From Actinobacteria bacterium 13_2_20CM_68_14 (lineage in GTDB: Bacteria > Actinomycetota > Thermoleophilia > Gaiellales > Gaiellaceae), in NCBI GenBank assembly GCA_001914705.1, contig MNDB01000109.1:1-12340 (forward strand): a DNA stretch of 12,340 nucleotides. The letters are read 5' to 3'. Below the pieces are notes generated by a model, which was not told the DNA's origin, made no database searches, and saw only the letters and a list, made by a program, of their open reading frames with translations. Within the stretch, counting starts at the first letter, position 1, and every line of letters starts with the position of its first letter. Below, one piece after another: positions 1-6,128 of the stretch. A program made the position numbers and the translations under genes.

Positions 1-135
1 TTGGCGGAGACGCAGGGTGATATCGACGCGTCCGGACCCCCGAAGGTGGAGCCAGGTGCATACGTCGTCCAGTTGAACACGAACAACACCACCCCGTACG
101 ACGTCGCCGTCTCGGCGCCGTTCACCATCCACTGA
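1..135 (+). CDS. 3' end of an unidentified protein gene (partial)
   Basis: Frame 1 is open from the first base to a TGA at 133-135 and gives the last 44 residues of a protein whose start lies outside the window. Third codon positions are mostly G or C, as in the other genes here, and two strong hairpins follow the stop, which supports real coding. The tail contains PGAYVVQLNTNNTTPYDVAV and ends FTIH. Alternating hydrophobic residues with Asn/Thr-rich turns suggest the last strands of a beta-sandwich or secreted domain, but that is only an impression. I do not recognise the family and assign no function. Confidence 0.6.
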   Translation: MAETQGDIDASGPPKVEPGAYVVQLNTNNTTPYDVAVSAPFTIH

Positions 136-146
136 TCCACGGCGAG

Positions 147-180
147 GGAATCGCCGCGCCAATCCTGGCGTGGCGATTTC
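147..180 (+). terminator. Hairpin just after the first stop codon (likely terminator)
   Basis: Arms 147-161 and 166-180 pair over 15 positions, two of them G-U, around the four-base loop ATCC. The core pairs are AATCGCC with GGCGATT and CGCCA with TGGCG. It begins 12 bases after the TGA at 133-135. No long T-run follows, only TTTC within and after the right arm, so termination is inferred from position and stability. Confidence 0.6.
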
Positions 181-190
181 ACTCGCGAGC

Positions 191-226
191 CAAAGGAGGA
201 GGCGGACGCGACCGCCTCCTCCTTTG
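191..226 (+). terminator. Second tandem hairpin, perfect 15-bp stem
   Basis: CAAAGGAGGAGGCGG (191-205) and CCGCCTCCTCCTTTG (212-226) are exact reverse complements around a six-base loop. The right arm ends in TTTG, which gives a short U-run after a GC-rich stem. Because the stem is flanked by A-run and T-run it could work on both strands. With the hairpin at 147-180 it separates the upstream gene from rnj. Confidence 0.75.
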
Positions 227-268
227 AGAACTTGAACCGGAGCCGCCGTTACACCGGCGCTTCGCACC

Positions 269-274
269 TAAACT
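269..274 (+). promoter_or_regulatory. Candidate -10 box for a leaderless rnj transcript
   Basis: TAAACT fits the TANNNT pattern of a sigma-70-type -10 box and ends six bases before the ATG at 281, so transcription would start at or next to the start codon. No Shine-Dalgarno sequence precedes that ATG, which agrees with a leaderless mRNA. No good -35 box lies at the usual distance (TTACAC at 249-254 is only 14 bases away), so the call is tentative. Confidence 0.35.
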
Positions 275-280
275 GCGGCG

Positions 281-1939
281 ATGCCCGAAGCGATGCGAAT
301 CATTCCGCTCGGTGGCCTCGGCGAGGTCGGCAAGAACATGACCGTCTACGAGTACGGTGACGATGCGATCGTCATCGACGCCGGGCTCGCGTTTCCGAGG
401 GACGAGCACCTCGGCGTCGACCTGATCCTCCCGGACTTCACCTACCTGCGCGAGCGCGAGCGGCCGGTGCGCGCGGTCATCCTCACCCACGCCCACGAGG
501 ATCACGTCGGCTCGCTGCCGTACCTGCTCCGGGAGGTTCCCGTGGACGAGGTCTGGGCAACCCGCCTGACCCTGGGGCTGGTCAAGTCGAAGCTCGATGA
601 GCACGGGCTACTGCGCGCCTCCGAGCTCCGCGAGCTCGATCCCGAGGCGGGCACGCTCGAGCTAGGCGGGTTCCGGACGGAGTTCGTCAGGATGGCGCAC
701 TCCGTCCCGGACGCCGTCGCCGTCGTCCTGGAGACCGAGGCGGGTCGAGTGCTGCACACCGGCGACTGGAAGCTCGACCACACCCCCGTCGACGGCCTTC
801 GCACCGATGTCGGCCGACTCGCGGAAATCGGCAACCGCGGCGTCGATCTCTTGCTCGGCGACTCGACCAACGCCGAACGCCCCGGCGTGACAGGCTCGGA
901 GCGGCTGGTCGGAGAGGCGTTCCGCCAGATCATCCCGCAGCGCACGGGCCGGGTCCTGGTCGCCTCGTTCGCCTCGAACGTACACCGGATGCAGCAGGCG
1001 ACCGACGTCGCCGTCGAGGTCGGGCGCAAGGTCTGCGTCGTCGGCCGCTCGATGCGCAAGAACCTGAACATCGCCCGCAACCTGGGCTACATCGACATGC
1101 CCGAGGACGTCCTCATCCGCCCGGTCGAGCTCGAGGAGTACGAGCCCGGCGAAGTGCTGATCCTCTGCACGGGCTCGCAGGGCGAGCCGCTCTCGGCTCT
1201 GGTCCGCATCGCCTACGGCGACCACCCGGCCGTGCACGTCGAGCGCGGCGACACCGTGATCATCTCGGCGCGGCCCGTCCCCGGGAACGAGCTGCGGGTG
1301 CACGACGCGATCAACCAGCTCGCGAAGCTCGGCGCCGAGGTGCTGCACCAGGAGAACGCGCCGGTCCACGTCTCCGGCCACGGCCACGCGGAGGAGCTTC
1401 GGACGATGATCTCGCTCGTCCGGCCGAAGGCGATGATGCCGGTGCACGGCGAGTTCCGGATGCTGGCCGCGCACGCGCGGCTGGCCGAGGAAGGGGGAGT
1501 GCCGACCGAGGCGATCGTGCTCGCGGAGAACGGCACGGTCGTCGAGCTGACGCCCGCGGGCGCACGGATCGTCGGCGAGGTCGATTCGGGTGTCACCTTC
1601 GTCGACGGCCTCGGTGTCGGCGACGTCCATGATGTCGCGCTACGCGACCGGCGCCATCTCTCCGAGGACGGCGTCCTGATCGTCGTCGCGACGCTCGCCG
1701 GTACCAACGGCCGCGCGAGCGGCGGCCCGCCCGAGCTGATCGCCCGCGGCTTCGCGGACTCCGGGCCGCTGCTCGACGAGATGCGCGACGAAGCCTCGCG
1801 TGTGCTCGAGGAGTGCCTGGAGCAGGACATCCTCGAGATCAAGCTCCTCCAGGAGCACATCCACGACGGGCTCGGGCAGCTCGTCTACGACCGCACGGGT
1901 CGACGCCCGATGATCCTTCCTGTAGTTGTAGAGGTATGA
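281..1939 (+). CDS. rnj: Ribonuclease J
   Basis: Cytoplasmic metallo-beta-lactamase/beta-CASP ribonuclease of 552 residues, about the usual length for RNase J (roughly 555). The family degrades and matures RNA by 5'-to-3' exonuclease and endonuclease activity using two zinc ions. The start shows GGLGEVGKNM (11-20). The metal-binding motif HAHEDH is at 70-75, followed by H140, D162 in TGDWK, and GDSTN at 193-197. The beta-CASP/C-terminal motifs HVSGHGH (363-369) and PVHGEFRML (from 387) are intact. The C-terminal domain is complete and ends in VVVEV. ATG 281 is chosen, and ATG 293 (MRIIPLGG) is a plausible alternative; neither has a ribosome site. Strong hairpins precede it and weaker ones follow, so it may be transcribed alone. 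In many Actinobacteria rnj lies near ftsK, as here. The family call is near certain. Confidence 0.96.
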   Translation: MPEAMRIIPLGGLGEVGKNMTVYEYGDDAIVIDAGLAFPRDEHLGVDLILPDFTYLRERERPVRAVILTHAHEDHVGSLPYLLREVPVDEVWATRLTLGLVKSKLDEHGLLRASELRELDPEAGTLELGGFRTEFVRMAHSVPDAVAVVLETEAGRVLHTGDWKLDHTPVDGLRTDVGRLAEIGNRGVDLLLGDSTNAERPGVTGSERLVGEAFRQIIPQRTGRVLVASFASNVHRMQQATDVAVEVGRKVCVVGRSMRKNLNIARNLGYIDMPEDVLIRPVELEEYEPGEVLILCTGSQGEPLSALVRIAYGDHPAVHVERGDTVIISARPVPGNELRVHDAINQLAKLGAEVLHQENAPVHVSGHGHAEELRTMISLVRPKAMMPVHGEFRMLAAHARLAEEGGVPTEAIVLAENGTVVELTPAGARIVGEVDSGVTFVDGLGVGDVHDVALRDRRHLSEDGVLIVVATLAGTNGRASGGPPELIARGFADSGPLLDEMRDEASRVLEECLEQDILEIKLLQEHIHDGLGQLVYDRTGRRPMILPVVVEV

Positions 1940-1957
1940 GACGTCGCTTGCGATGTC
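1940..1957 (+). other. Short hairpin directly after the rnj stop
   Basis: GACGTCGC (1940-1947) pairs with GCGATGTC (1950-1957) with one G-U pair. The closing pair encloses only two bases, so about seven pairs around a four-base loop are realistic. It abuts the rnj TGA (1937-1939) and stands seven bases before a stronger hairpin. It could protect the mRNA 3' end or be part of a terminator. Confidence 0.35.
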
Positions 1958-1964
1958 GACTGGA

Positions 1965-1991
1965 GGCCGTAGCGGCTTCGCCGCTGCGGCC
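1965..1991 (+). terminator. GC-rich hairpin after rnj (possible terminator)
   Basis: GGCCG-T-AGCGGC (1965-1976) pairs with GCCGCT-G-CGGCC (1980-1991) to give 12 pairs, including one T-G wobble, around a TTC loop. Stability and position downstream of rnj suggest a terminator or a 3'-end stabiliser. The sequence after it (GTCTAAACC) has no T-run, so rho-independent termination is uncertain. Confidence 0.5.
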
Positions 1992-2007
1992 GTCTAAACC
2001 CGGTTCA

Positions 2008-2041
2008 GGGTGGACCACCCGATGATTAGACCGGGCGGTCT
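2008..2041 (+). promoter_or_regulatory. Two short palindromes upstream of the 2045 gene
   Basis: GGGTGG-A-CCACCC (2008-2020) and AGACC-GGGC-GGTCT (2028-2041) lie in the 45 bases before the ATG at 2045. The first has a one-base centre, so it looks more like a protein-binding palindrome than an RNA hairpin. The second could be a small hairpin covering the initiation region, where no Shine-Dalgarno sequence is visible. An operator or translation-control role is inferred from placement only. Confidence 0.25.
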
Positions 2042-2044
2042 CGC

Positions 2045-2602
2045 ATGAGCGTTCGCGCGGCATATGAGCCCGGGTGGGCCGACGTGCTCGAGGACAACGC
2101 GGCCGTGCAGGAGACCGGGCGGCGGCTGATCGGGCAGCTCGGCGCCTGCGAGGCGAGCGCCCTCGCGTTCTGCCGGTTGCTCGAGCGCTGGGCGCGTGGC
2201 GAACCGGAGCCTGCGACCCCTGGCAAGCGCCAGGCGGCGCTGCGCCGCGCGGCCGATCGCATCGAGACTGCGCTCGCCGGGCTGGAGGGCCCGCTCGGGC
2301 GCTACCTGCTCGAGCTCGAGGCCGACCACGCCGAGGGCCGCTCCTGGTACGGCGCCCCCGGCGCCGCCGAGCTGCTGGAGTGGGAGCCGATCCTCAACCG
2401 CGCCGGCGTGCACGCCAGCGCGATCCGCGTCGCGCAGACCTACCTCGAGCTCGCGGTCTTCGTCCGGGCGCTGGAGGGACTCGCCGACGCCGCCCGCATC
2501 CGCGCCTCGCTCGACCGCTCCTCGCTCTGGGCCGGGCTCTTCGATCTGCGCGAGAACCTGCTCGGCCGTACGCTCGAGGACCTTCGCGCCTTGGCCGCGT
2601 AA
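2045..2602 (+). CDS. Unrecognised 185-residue helical protein
   Basis: I do not recognise a family. The frame is open with the same strong G/C third-position bias as its neighbours, which supports coding. The product is predicted soluble, with no signal peptide or membrane segment. It is rich in Ala, Leu, Glu and Arg in heptad-like stretches, for example residues around ALRRAADRIETALAGLEGPL, and probably forms a bundle of alpha helices. A Gly/Trp/Tyr-rich turn (GRSWYGAPGAAELLEWEP) sits near the middle, and only two cysteines are present. The start is ATG 2045 (MSVRAAYEPGW) with no clear ribosome site. It lies between rnj and ftsK, has its own palindromes upstream, and its TAA stop touches the first REP-like hairpin. 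The placement is not enough to assign a function. Confidence 0.75.
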   Translation: MSVRAAYEPGWADVLEDNAAVQETGRRLIGQLGACEASALAFCRLLERWARGEPEPATPGKRQAALRRAADRIETALAGLEGPLGRYLLELEADHAEGRSWYGAPGAAELLEWEPILNRAGVHASAIRVAQTYLELAVFVRALEGLADAARIRASLDRSSLWAGLFDLRENLLGRTLEDLRALAA

Positions 2603-2690
2603 GGGACTGACCCCGGAAGGGGTCTGTCCCTCTAAGCGATACGAGCTTCGTTACGGCGTTAGGGACCGTCCCCGTTCGGGGACAGTCCCT
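2602..2690. repeat. Pair of REP-like imperfect hairpins
   Basis: Two hairpins share one plan: AGGGAC, a mismatch, six GC-rich bases, a four-base loop, the complement, a mismatch, GTCCCT. The first (2602-2631) has arms AGGGAC-T-GACCCC and GGGGTC-T-GTCCCT with a GGAA loop. The second (2661-2690) has AGGGAC-C-GTCCCC and GGGGAC-A-GTCCCT with a GTTC loop. A 29-base spacer separates them, with CTAA at its left end and TTAG running into the second hairpin. Both have an unpaired position at the same place, T opposite T and C opposite A. This layout resembles REP/BIME elements. It fills the space from the preceding TAA to just before ftsK and could also stop transcription or stabilise the upstream mRNA. 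Confidence 0.7.
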
Positions 2691-2731
2691 GGTGAAGGGC
2701 TGAAACGAGCGGCGTCGAATGACGTGCGGCC

Positions 2732-4927
2732 GTGCCTCGTCGTCGCAAGAAACGCTTGCTGAAGCCGCGCGCGCCCTCGCGCGTGCGTAAGAAGAAGCGC
2801 GCCTCGAAGCACCGCGGCCACCAGCATCCGGAGCTGATCGGGCTCGCTCTCGCGGCGGCCGGCGTCTTTCTCTCGACCGTCATCTACCTGGGCTGGAGCG
2901 GCGGCTTCGCCGGCGGTCTGGCCGCCGACGGGCTCGGCGCGCTGATCGGGGCGGCCCGAGCCGTCTTCCCGGCGGCCTGCATGATCGTCGGCGCGCTGTT
3001 CCTCGCGCGGAGCGAGATCCTCGACATGCGGCCGTTCCGGACCGGGCTGATGGTCTTCACGGCGGGCTTGATGCTGACGCTCGGCAAGGCGCACGGCGGC
3101 TACGTCGGGACGGCGCTCGCGCTCGGCTTCGGAATCGCGCTCGGCTCGACCGGCGTCCTGATCGTCGGGATCACGACGCTGATCGCCGGCGCGCTGCTGC
3201 TGAGCGGCGCCTCGGCGGGCGCGTTGATCCGGCGCTCGGGCAGCGCGGTTCGGGCAACCGCGGAGGCGGCGAAGCGTGCGCGGACAGCCCTGCCGGAGAC
3301 GATGCCCGATCTGAAGCTGGTCGAGCCGGTCGAGAGGCCGCGGCCCGAGCTGCACGCGCCCGTGCTCGACGGAGTGAACGAGTTCCCCGACGTGGTCGAG
3401 GCCGACCCGCCAGGCCCGGCGCCGCTGCTGCTCGAAGATCCCGAAACCGCCCCTGACCAGACCAGCCTGTTCGACGTCGGCGAGGCAGTGACCAAGGACT
3501 ACCGCCTGCCGGACCGCAAGATCCTCCGGCATTCGCCTACCGTCAGCGGCAACTCGGCCGACCAGAACGCGCGCGTGGCGGAGGCGCTCGTGCAGACGCT
3601 GGCGCACTTCGGCGTCGAGGCGACCGTGATCGGCCAGATCTCCGGGCCTCGGGTGACGCGCTACGAGCTCCAGCTCGCGCCAGGCACCAAGGTCTCGAAG
3701 GTCGCGGCGCTCAAGGACGATCTCAGCTACGCGCTGGCGACCACGGAGATCCGCATCCTGGCGCCGATTCCCGGCAAGCAGGCTGTCGGGGTCGAGCTGC
3801 CCAATGCGAGCCCGAGCTACGTCGCGCTCGGCGACATCTTCGACGACCTGCCACAGACTGCGAGCCCGCTCTCCGTCTGGCTCGGCAAGGACATCTCCGG
3901 ATCTGCTGTCTGGACCGACCTCGCACGGATGCCTCACGTCCTGATCGCCGGCACCACCGGCTCCGGTAAGTCCGGCTGCATCAACACGATCCTGACCTCG
4001 ATCCTGCTTCGCTCGACGCCGGACGACGTGCGCTTCATCCTGATCGACCCGAAGAAGATCGAGCTCAGCTACTACGAGTCGATCCCACATCTGCTGACGC
4101 CCGTCGTCTCGAGCCCGAAGGAAGCCTCGACCGTCCTCGCCAACGTCGTCAGCGAGATGGAGCGCCGTTACGAGCGGCTCTCGGCGGTGCGTGCGCGCAA
4201 CCTGAACGAGGCGAACCGCGCTTTCCGCTCACGCGGCGAGCCGACGTTGCCGCACCTGCTCGTCGTCATCGACGAGCTCGCCGACCTGATGATGATCGCG
4301 CCTCAGGACGTGGAGGACGCGGTCATCCGGCTGGCGCAGAAGTCGCGCGCCGTCGGCATCCACCTCGTCCTCGCGACCCAGCGGCCGTCCGTCGACGTGA
4401 TCACCGGGATGATCAAGGCGAACGTCCCCAGCCGGATCGCCTTTGCAGTCTCCAGCCAGACCGACTCGCGCGTGATCCTCGACACCTCCGGCGCCGAGAG
4501 CCTGCTCGGCCAGGGCGACATGCTCTTCAAGCCGCTCGGCACGTCTCGCCTGCAGCGCCTGCAGGGCGCCTACGTCAGCGAGGAAGAGATCGCCCTGATC
4601 GTCGAGCAGTGCCGCGCCCAGCGCGAGCAGGAGCTGGACGAAAGCCTGCTCGAGGCGCCCGAGTCGGCGCCGGACGAGCACGACGATGCCGACGGCGACT
4701 TCGACCCCGACGAGGACCCGTTGCTCGAGCGGGCGATCGAGATCGTCGTTACCGCCCAGACCGCCTCCACGAGCCTGCTCCAGAGGCGCCTGCGCGTCGG
4801 CTATACCCGAGCAGGCCGCTTGATCGACATGCTCGAGCGCCGCGGCATCATCTCCGGCTACGAAGGCTCGAAACCACGCCGCGTGCTCGTTGACGAGGCC
4901 GAATTGCCTCGTGTGATCGCCAACTAA
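2732..4927 (+). CDS. ftsK: FtsK/SpoIIIE DNA translocase
   Basis: Membrane-anchored ATPase that pumps chromosomal DNA through the division septum, 731 residues (SpoIIIE is of similar size). A very basic start (MPRRRKKR) is followed by about four hydrophobic segments near 34-54, 70-92, 103-118 and 124-157, then a linker to about 260. The alpha/beta motor carries Walker A GTTGSGKS (407-414) and Walker B LLVVIDE (about 509-515). TQRPSVDVITGMIKANVPSR and TDSRVILD are typical family motifs. An acidic linker (about 641-662) leads to the winged-helix gamma domain (662-731: LLQRRLRVGYTRAGRLIDML), which in the family reads the DNA polarity sequence. GTG 2732 is the first start after an in-frame TGA; GTG 2783 is possible, and neither has a ribosome site. 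All motor motifs look intact. Confidence 0.96.
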   Translation: MPRRRKKRLLKPRAPSRVRKKKRASKHRGHQHPELIGLALAAAGVFLSTVIYLGWSGGFAGGLAADGLGALIGAARAVFPAACMIVGALFLARSEILDMRPFRTGLMVFTAGLMLTLGKAHGGYVGTALALGFGIALGSTGVLIVGITTLIAGALLLSGASAGALIRRSGSAVRATAEAAKRARTALPETMPDLKLVEPVERPRPELHAPVLDGVNEFPDVVEADPPGPAPLLLEDPETAPDQTSLFDVGEAVTKDYRLPDRKILRHSPTVSGNSADQNARVAEALVQTLAHFGVEATVIGQISGPRVTRYELQLAPGTKVSKVAALKDDLSYALATTEIRILAPIPGKQAVGVELPNASPSYVALGDIFDDLPQTASPLSVWLGKDISGSAVWTDLARMPHVLIAGTTGSGKSGCINTILTSILLRSTPDDVRFILIDPKKIELSYYESIPHLLTPVVSSPKEASTVLANVVSEMERRYERLSAVRARNLNEANRAFRSRGEPTLPHLLVVIDELADLMMIAPQDVEDAVIRLAQKSRAVGIHLVLATQRPSVDVITGMIKANVPSRIAFAVSSQTDSRVILDTSGAESLLGQGDMLFKPLGTSRLQRLQGAYVSEEEIALIVEQCRAQREQELDESLLEAPESAPDEHDDADGDFDPDEDPLLERAIEIVVTAQTASTSLLQRRLRVGYTRAGRLIDMLERRGIISGYEGSKPRRVLVDEAELPRVIAN

Positions 4928-4948
4928 GACGCCGCGCCCACGTCTTAG
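4924..4948 (+). terminator. Inverted repeat overlapping the ftsK stop codon
   Basis: CTAAGACG (4924-4931) and CGTCTTAG (4941-4948) are exact complements around a nine-base loop, and the left arm contains the ftsK TAA (4925-4927). The 8-bp stem is only moderately GC-rich and no T-run follows, so it may be a weak terminator. A protein-binding site ahead of the transporter operon is another possibility. Confidence 0.4.
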
Positions 4949-4983
4949 ATTCCGAGGATCCGCCGTGACGGGGTCTGGCGGGT

Positions 4984-4989
4984 TAGCAT
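4984..4989 (+). promoter_or_regulatory. Candidate -10 box for the transporter operon
   Basis: TAGCAT matches TANNNT and lies 36 bases before the GTG at 5026. It would give a leader of about 30 bases that contains the AGGAGG ribosome site. A GTGACG at 4965-4970 resembles a -35 box but is only 13 bases away, which is too close. The call rests mainly on position. Confidence 0.3.
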
Positions 4990-5010
4990 CGACAAAACTC
5001 TCATCCGGGT

Positions 5011-5016
5011 AGGAGG
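5011..5016 (+). promoter_or_regulatory. Strong ribosome binding site for the binding protein
   Basis: AGGAGG stands nine bases before GTG 5026 and fixes that start. It is the only textbook Shine-Dalgarno sequence I found ahead of a gene start in this window, which suggests high translation of the binding protein. Confidence 0.8.
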
Positions 5017-5025
5017 GAAATACAC

Positions 5026-6072
5026 GTGAAACGCAAGAGAACCCTGCTGTGGCTTGGCGTGGCCGCGCTCTGCGCGCTCATCGTCGGTGCCACGGCAAGC
5101 GCGCAGCGGAGCGCGACGGCCAAGGTCGCCCTAGTGACCGACATCGGCGGCCTCAACGACAAGGGCTTCAACCACCTGTCCTACGTCGGCCTGCAGCGGG
5201 CGCAGAAGCAACTAACCGCCGCCGGCGGTGTCAACGGCCGCGTCTTCATTACGAACTCGGCGAACGACCGCAAGCCGAACCTTCAGACCGCGGCACAGAC
5301 GGGCAACGGCCTCGTCATCGCCGTTGGCGTCCTGTTCGAGTTCGGGCCGCTCGACGATGTCGCGCCGGCATTCCCGAACACCAAGTTCGCCGGAATCGAT
5401 GTCGACTACGGCGGTCTCTCGAAGAAGCCGACCAACGTCCGCGGCATCCAGTTCCGCGAGCAGGAGGCCGGTTACCTCGTCGGCTACGCCGCCGGTCTCT
5501 GGGAGACGCGACATCCGGTCAAGGGCAAGATGGTCGTGGGCGGCGTCGGCGCCAACAAGGTGCCGGCGATCGTGCGCTTCCTCGCCGGCTACCGAGCGGG
5601 CGTCCACAAGGCGAACAAGACGATCAAGGTGCTGATCGATTACGCAAACGACCCGACCTTCGCCGACCAGGCGAAGTGCAAGGAGACCACGCTCAACCAC
5701 ATCGGCAAGGGCTCGCGCGTCGAGTTCGAGGCCGCTGGTGCGTGCGGTCTCGGCGGGCTGAGCGCCGCCAAGCAGAAGCACATCTGGGGCATCGGCGTCG
5801 ACGCCGACCAGAGCTTCCTCGGGAAGCACATCCTGACGAGCGCGACCAAGCACGTCGACGTCGCGGTCTTCAACACGATCAAGCAGTTCAAGGCGAACCC
5901 CTCCGGCTTCAAGGCCGGGTTCAACACGAACTACACGCTCAAGAACAACGGCGTCGGATACGGCAAGCTGAGCTCGGCGCTCTCGAAGGCCGATCGCACG
6001 TACATCACCAAGAAGGTCAACACGATCAAGACGCTGATCATCGAGGGGAAGATCAAGCCCCCGACGTCCTAG
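5026..6072 (+). CDS. BMP-family (nucleoside-type) ABC transporter substrate-binding protein
   Basis: Extracytoplasmic solute receptor of 348 residues in the BMP/PnrA/Med family (relatives: Treponema PnrA, Bacillus NupN), whose characterised members mostly bind purine nucleosides. A basic n-region and hydrophobic core form a signal peptide that ends ATASA/Q at about residue 26. Family motifs are VTDIGGLNDKGFN (37-49), IAVGVLFEFG, FREQEAGYLVGYAAGLW, a Gly-rich VVGGVGANKVPAIVRFLAGY, AAGACGLGGL, and IGVDADQSFLGK (from 256), then TSATKHVDVAVF. The only early cysteine (C16, in VAALC) is preceded by Leu, so there is no proper lipobox; the cleavage site looks like signal peptidase I. Many relatives are lipoproteins. 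The gene heads an operon with its own ATPase and permeases. The nucleoside substrate is inferred from family. Confidence 0.92.
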   Translation: MKRKRTLLWLGVAALCALIVGATASAQRSATAKVALVTDIGGLNDKGFNHLSYVGLQRAQKQLTAAGGVNGRVFITNSANDRKPNLQTAAQTGNGLVIAVGVLFEFGPLDDVAPAFPNTKFAGIDVDYGGLSKKPTNVRGIQFREQEAGYLVGYAAGLWETRHPVKGKMVVGGVGANKVPAIVRFLAGYRAGVHKANKTIKVLIDYANDPTFADQAKCKETTLNHIGKGSRVEFEAAGACGLGGLSAAKQKHIWGIGVDADQSFLGKHILTSATKHVDVAVFNTIKQFKANPSGFKAGFNTNYTLKNNGVGYGKLSSALSKADRTYITKKVNTIKTLIIEGKIKPPTS

Positions 6073-6084
6073 ATCGAACACGGT

Positions 6085-6118
6085 TCCTAGGGGGCGGGCA
6101 CGGTCCCGCCCCCTAGGA
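6085..6118 (+). terminator. Strong hairpin between binding-protein and ATPase genes
   Basis: TCCTAGGGGGCGGG (6085-6098) and CCCGCCCCCTAGGA (6105-6118) are exact complements around a six-base loop, a 14-bp stem. It begins 12 bases after the binding-protein TAG (6070-6072) and ends 10 bases before the ATPase ATG. Only TT follows, so it probably acts as an attenuator and/or 3'-end stabiliser that keeps the binding-protein message more abundant. A full terminator would need a new promoter, and TAGGAT (6114-6119) in the right arm could be a -10 box. Confidence 0.7.
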
Positions 6119-6128
6119 TTACCGGCGC

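Noticed and set aside
662..1630. Minus-strand open frame opposite rnj
   Set aside because: RNase J is unambiguous on the plus strand, and the antisense product is Asp/Arg/His-rich with no family signature.
2602..2690. CRISPR repeat or insertion-sequence ends
   Set aside because: Only two units, each internally palindromic with a single 29-base spacer, no cas genes, no transposase and no visible target duplication.
2651..4090. Long open frame on the minus strand (479 codons) opposite ftsK
   Set aside because: It mirrors ftsK's codon pattern; its Arg/Asp/Ala-rich, low-complexity protein has no recognisable motif, while the plus strand has intact FtsK motifs.
4928..5025. Riboswitch (for example purine) before the transporter operon
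   Set aside because: The gap is only 98 bases, part of it the ftsK-end inverted repeat, and I see no conserved aptamer core or multi-stem junction.
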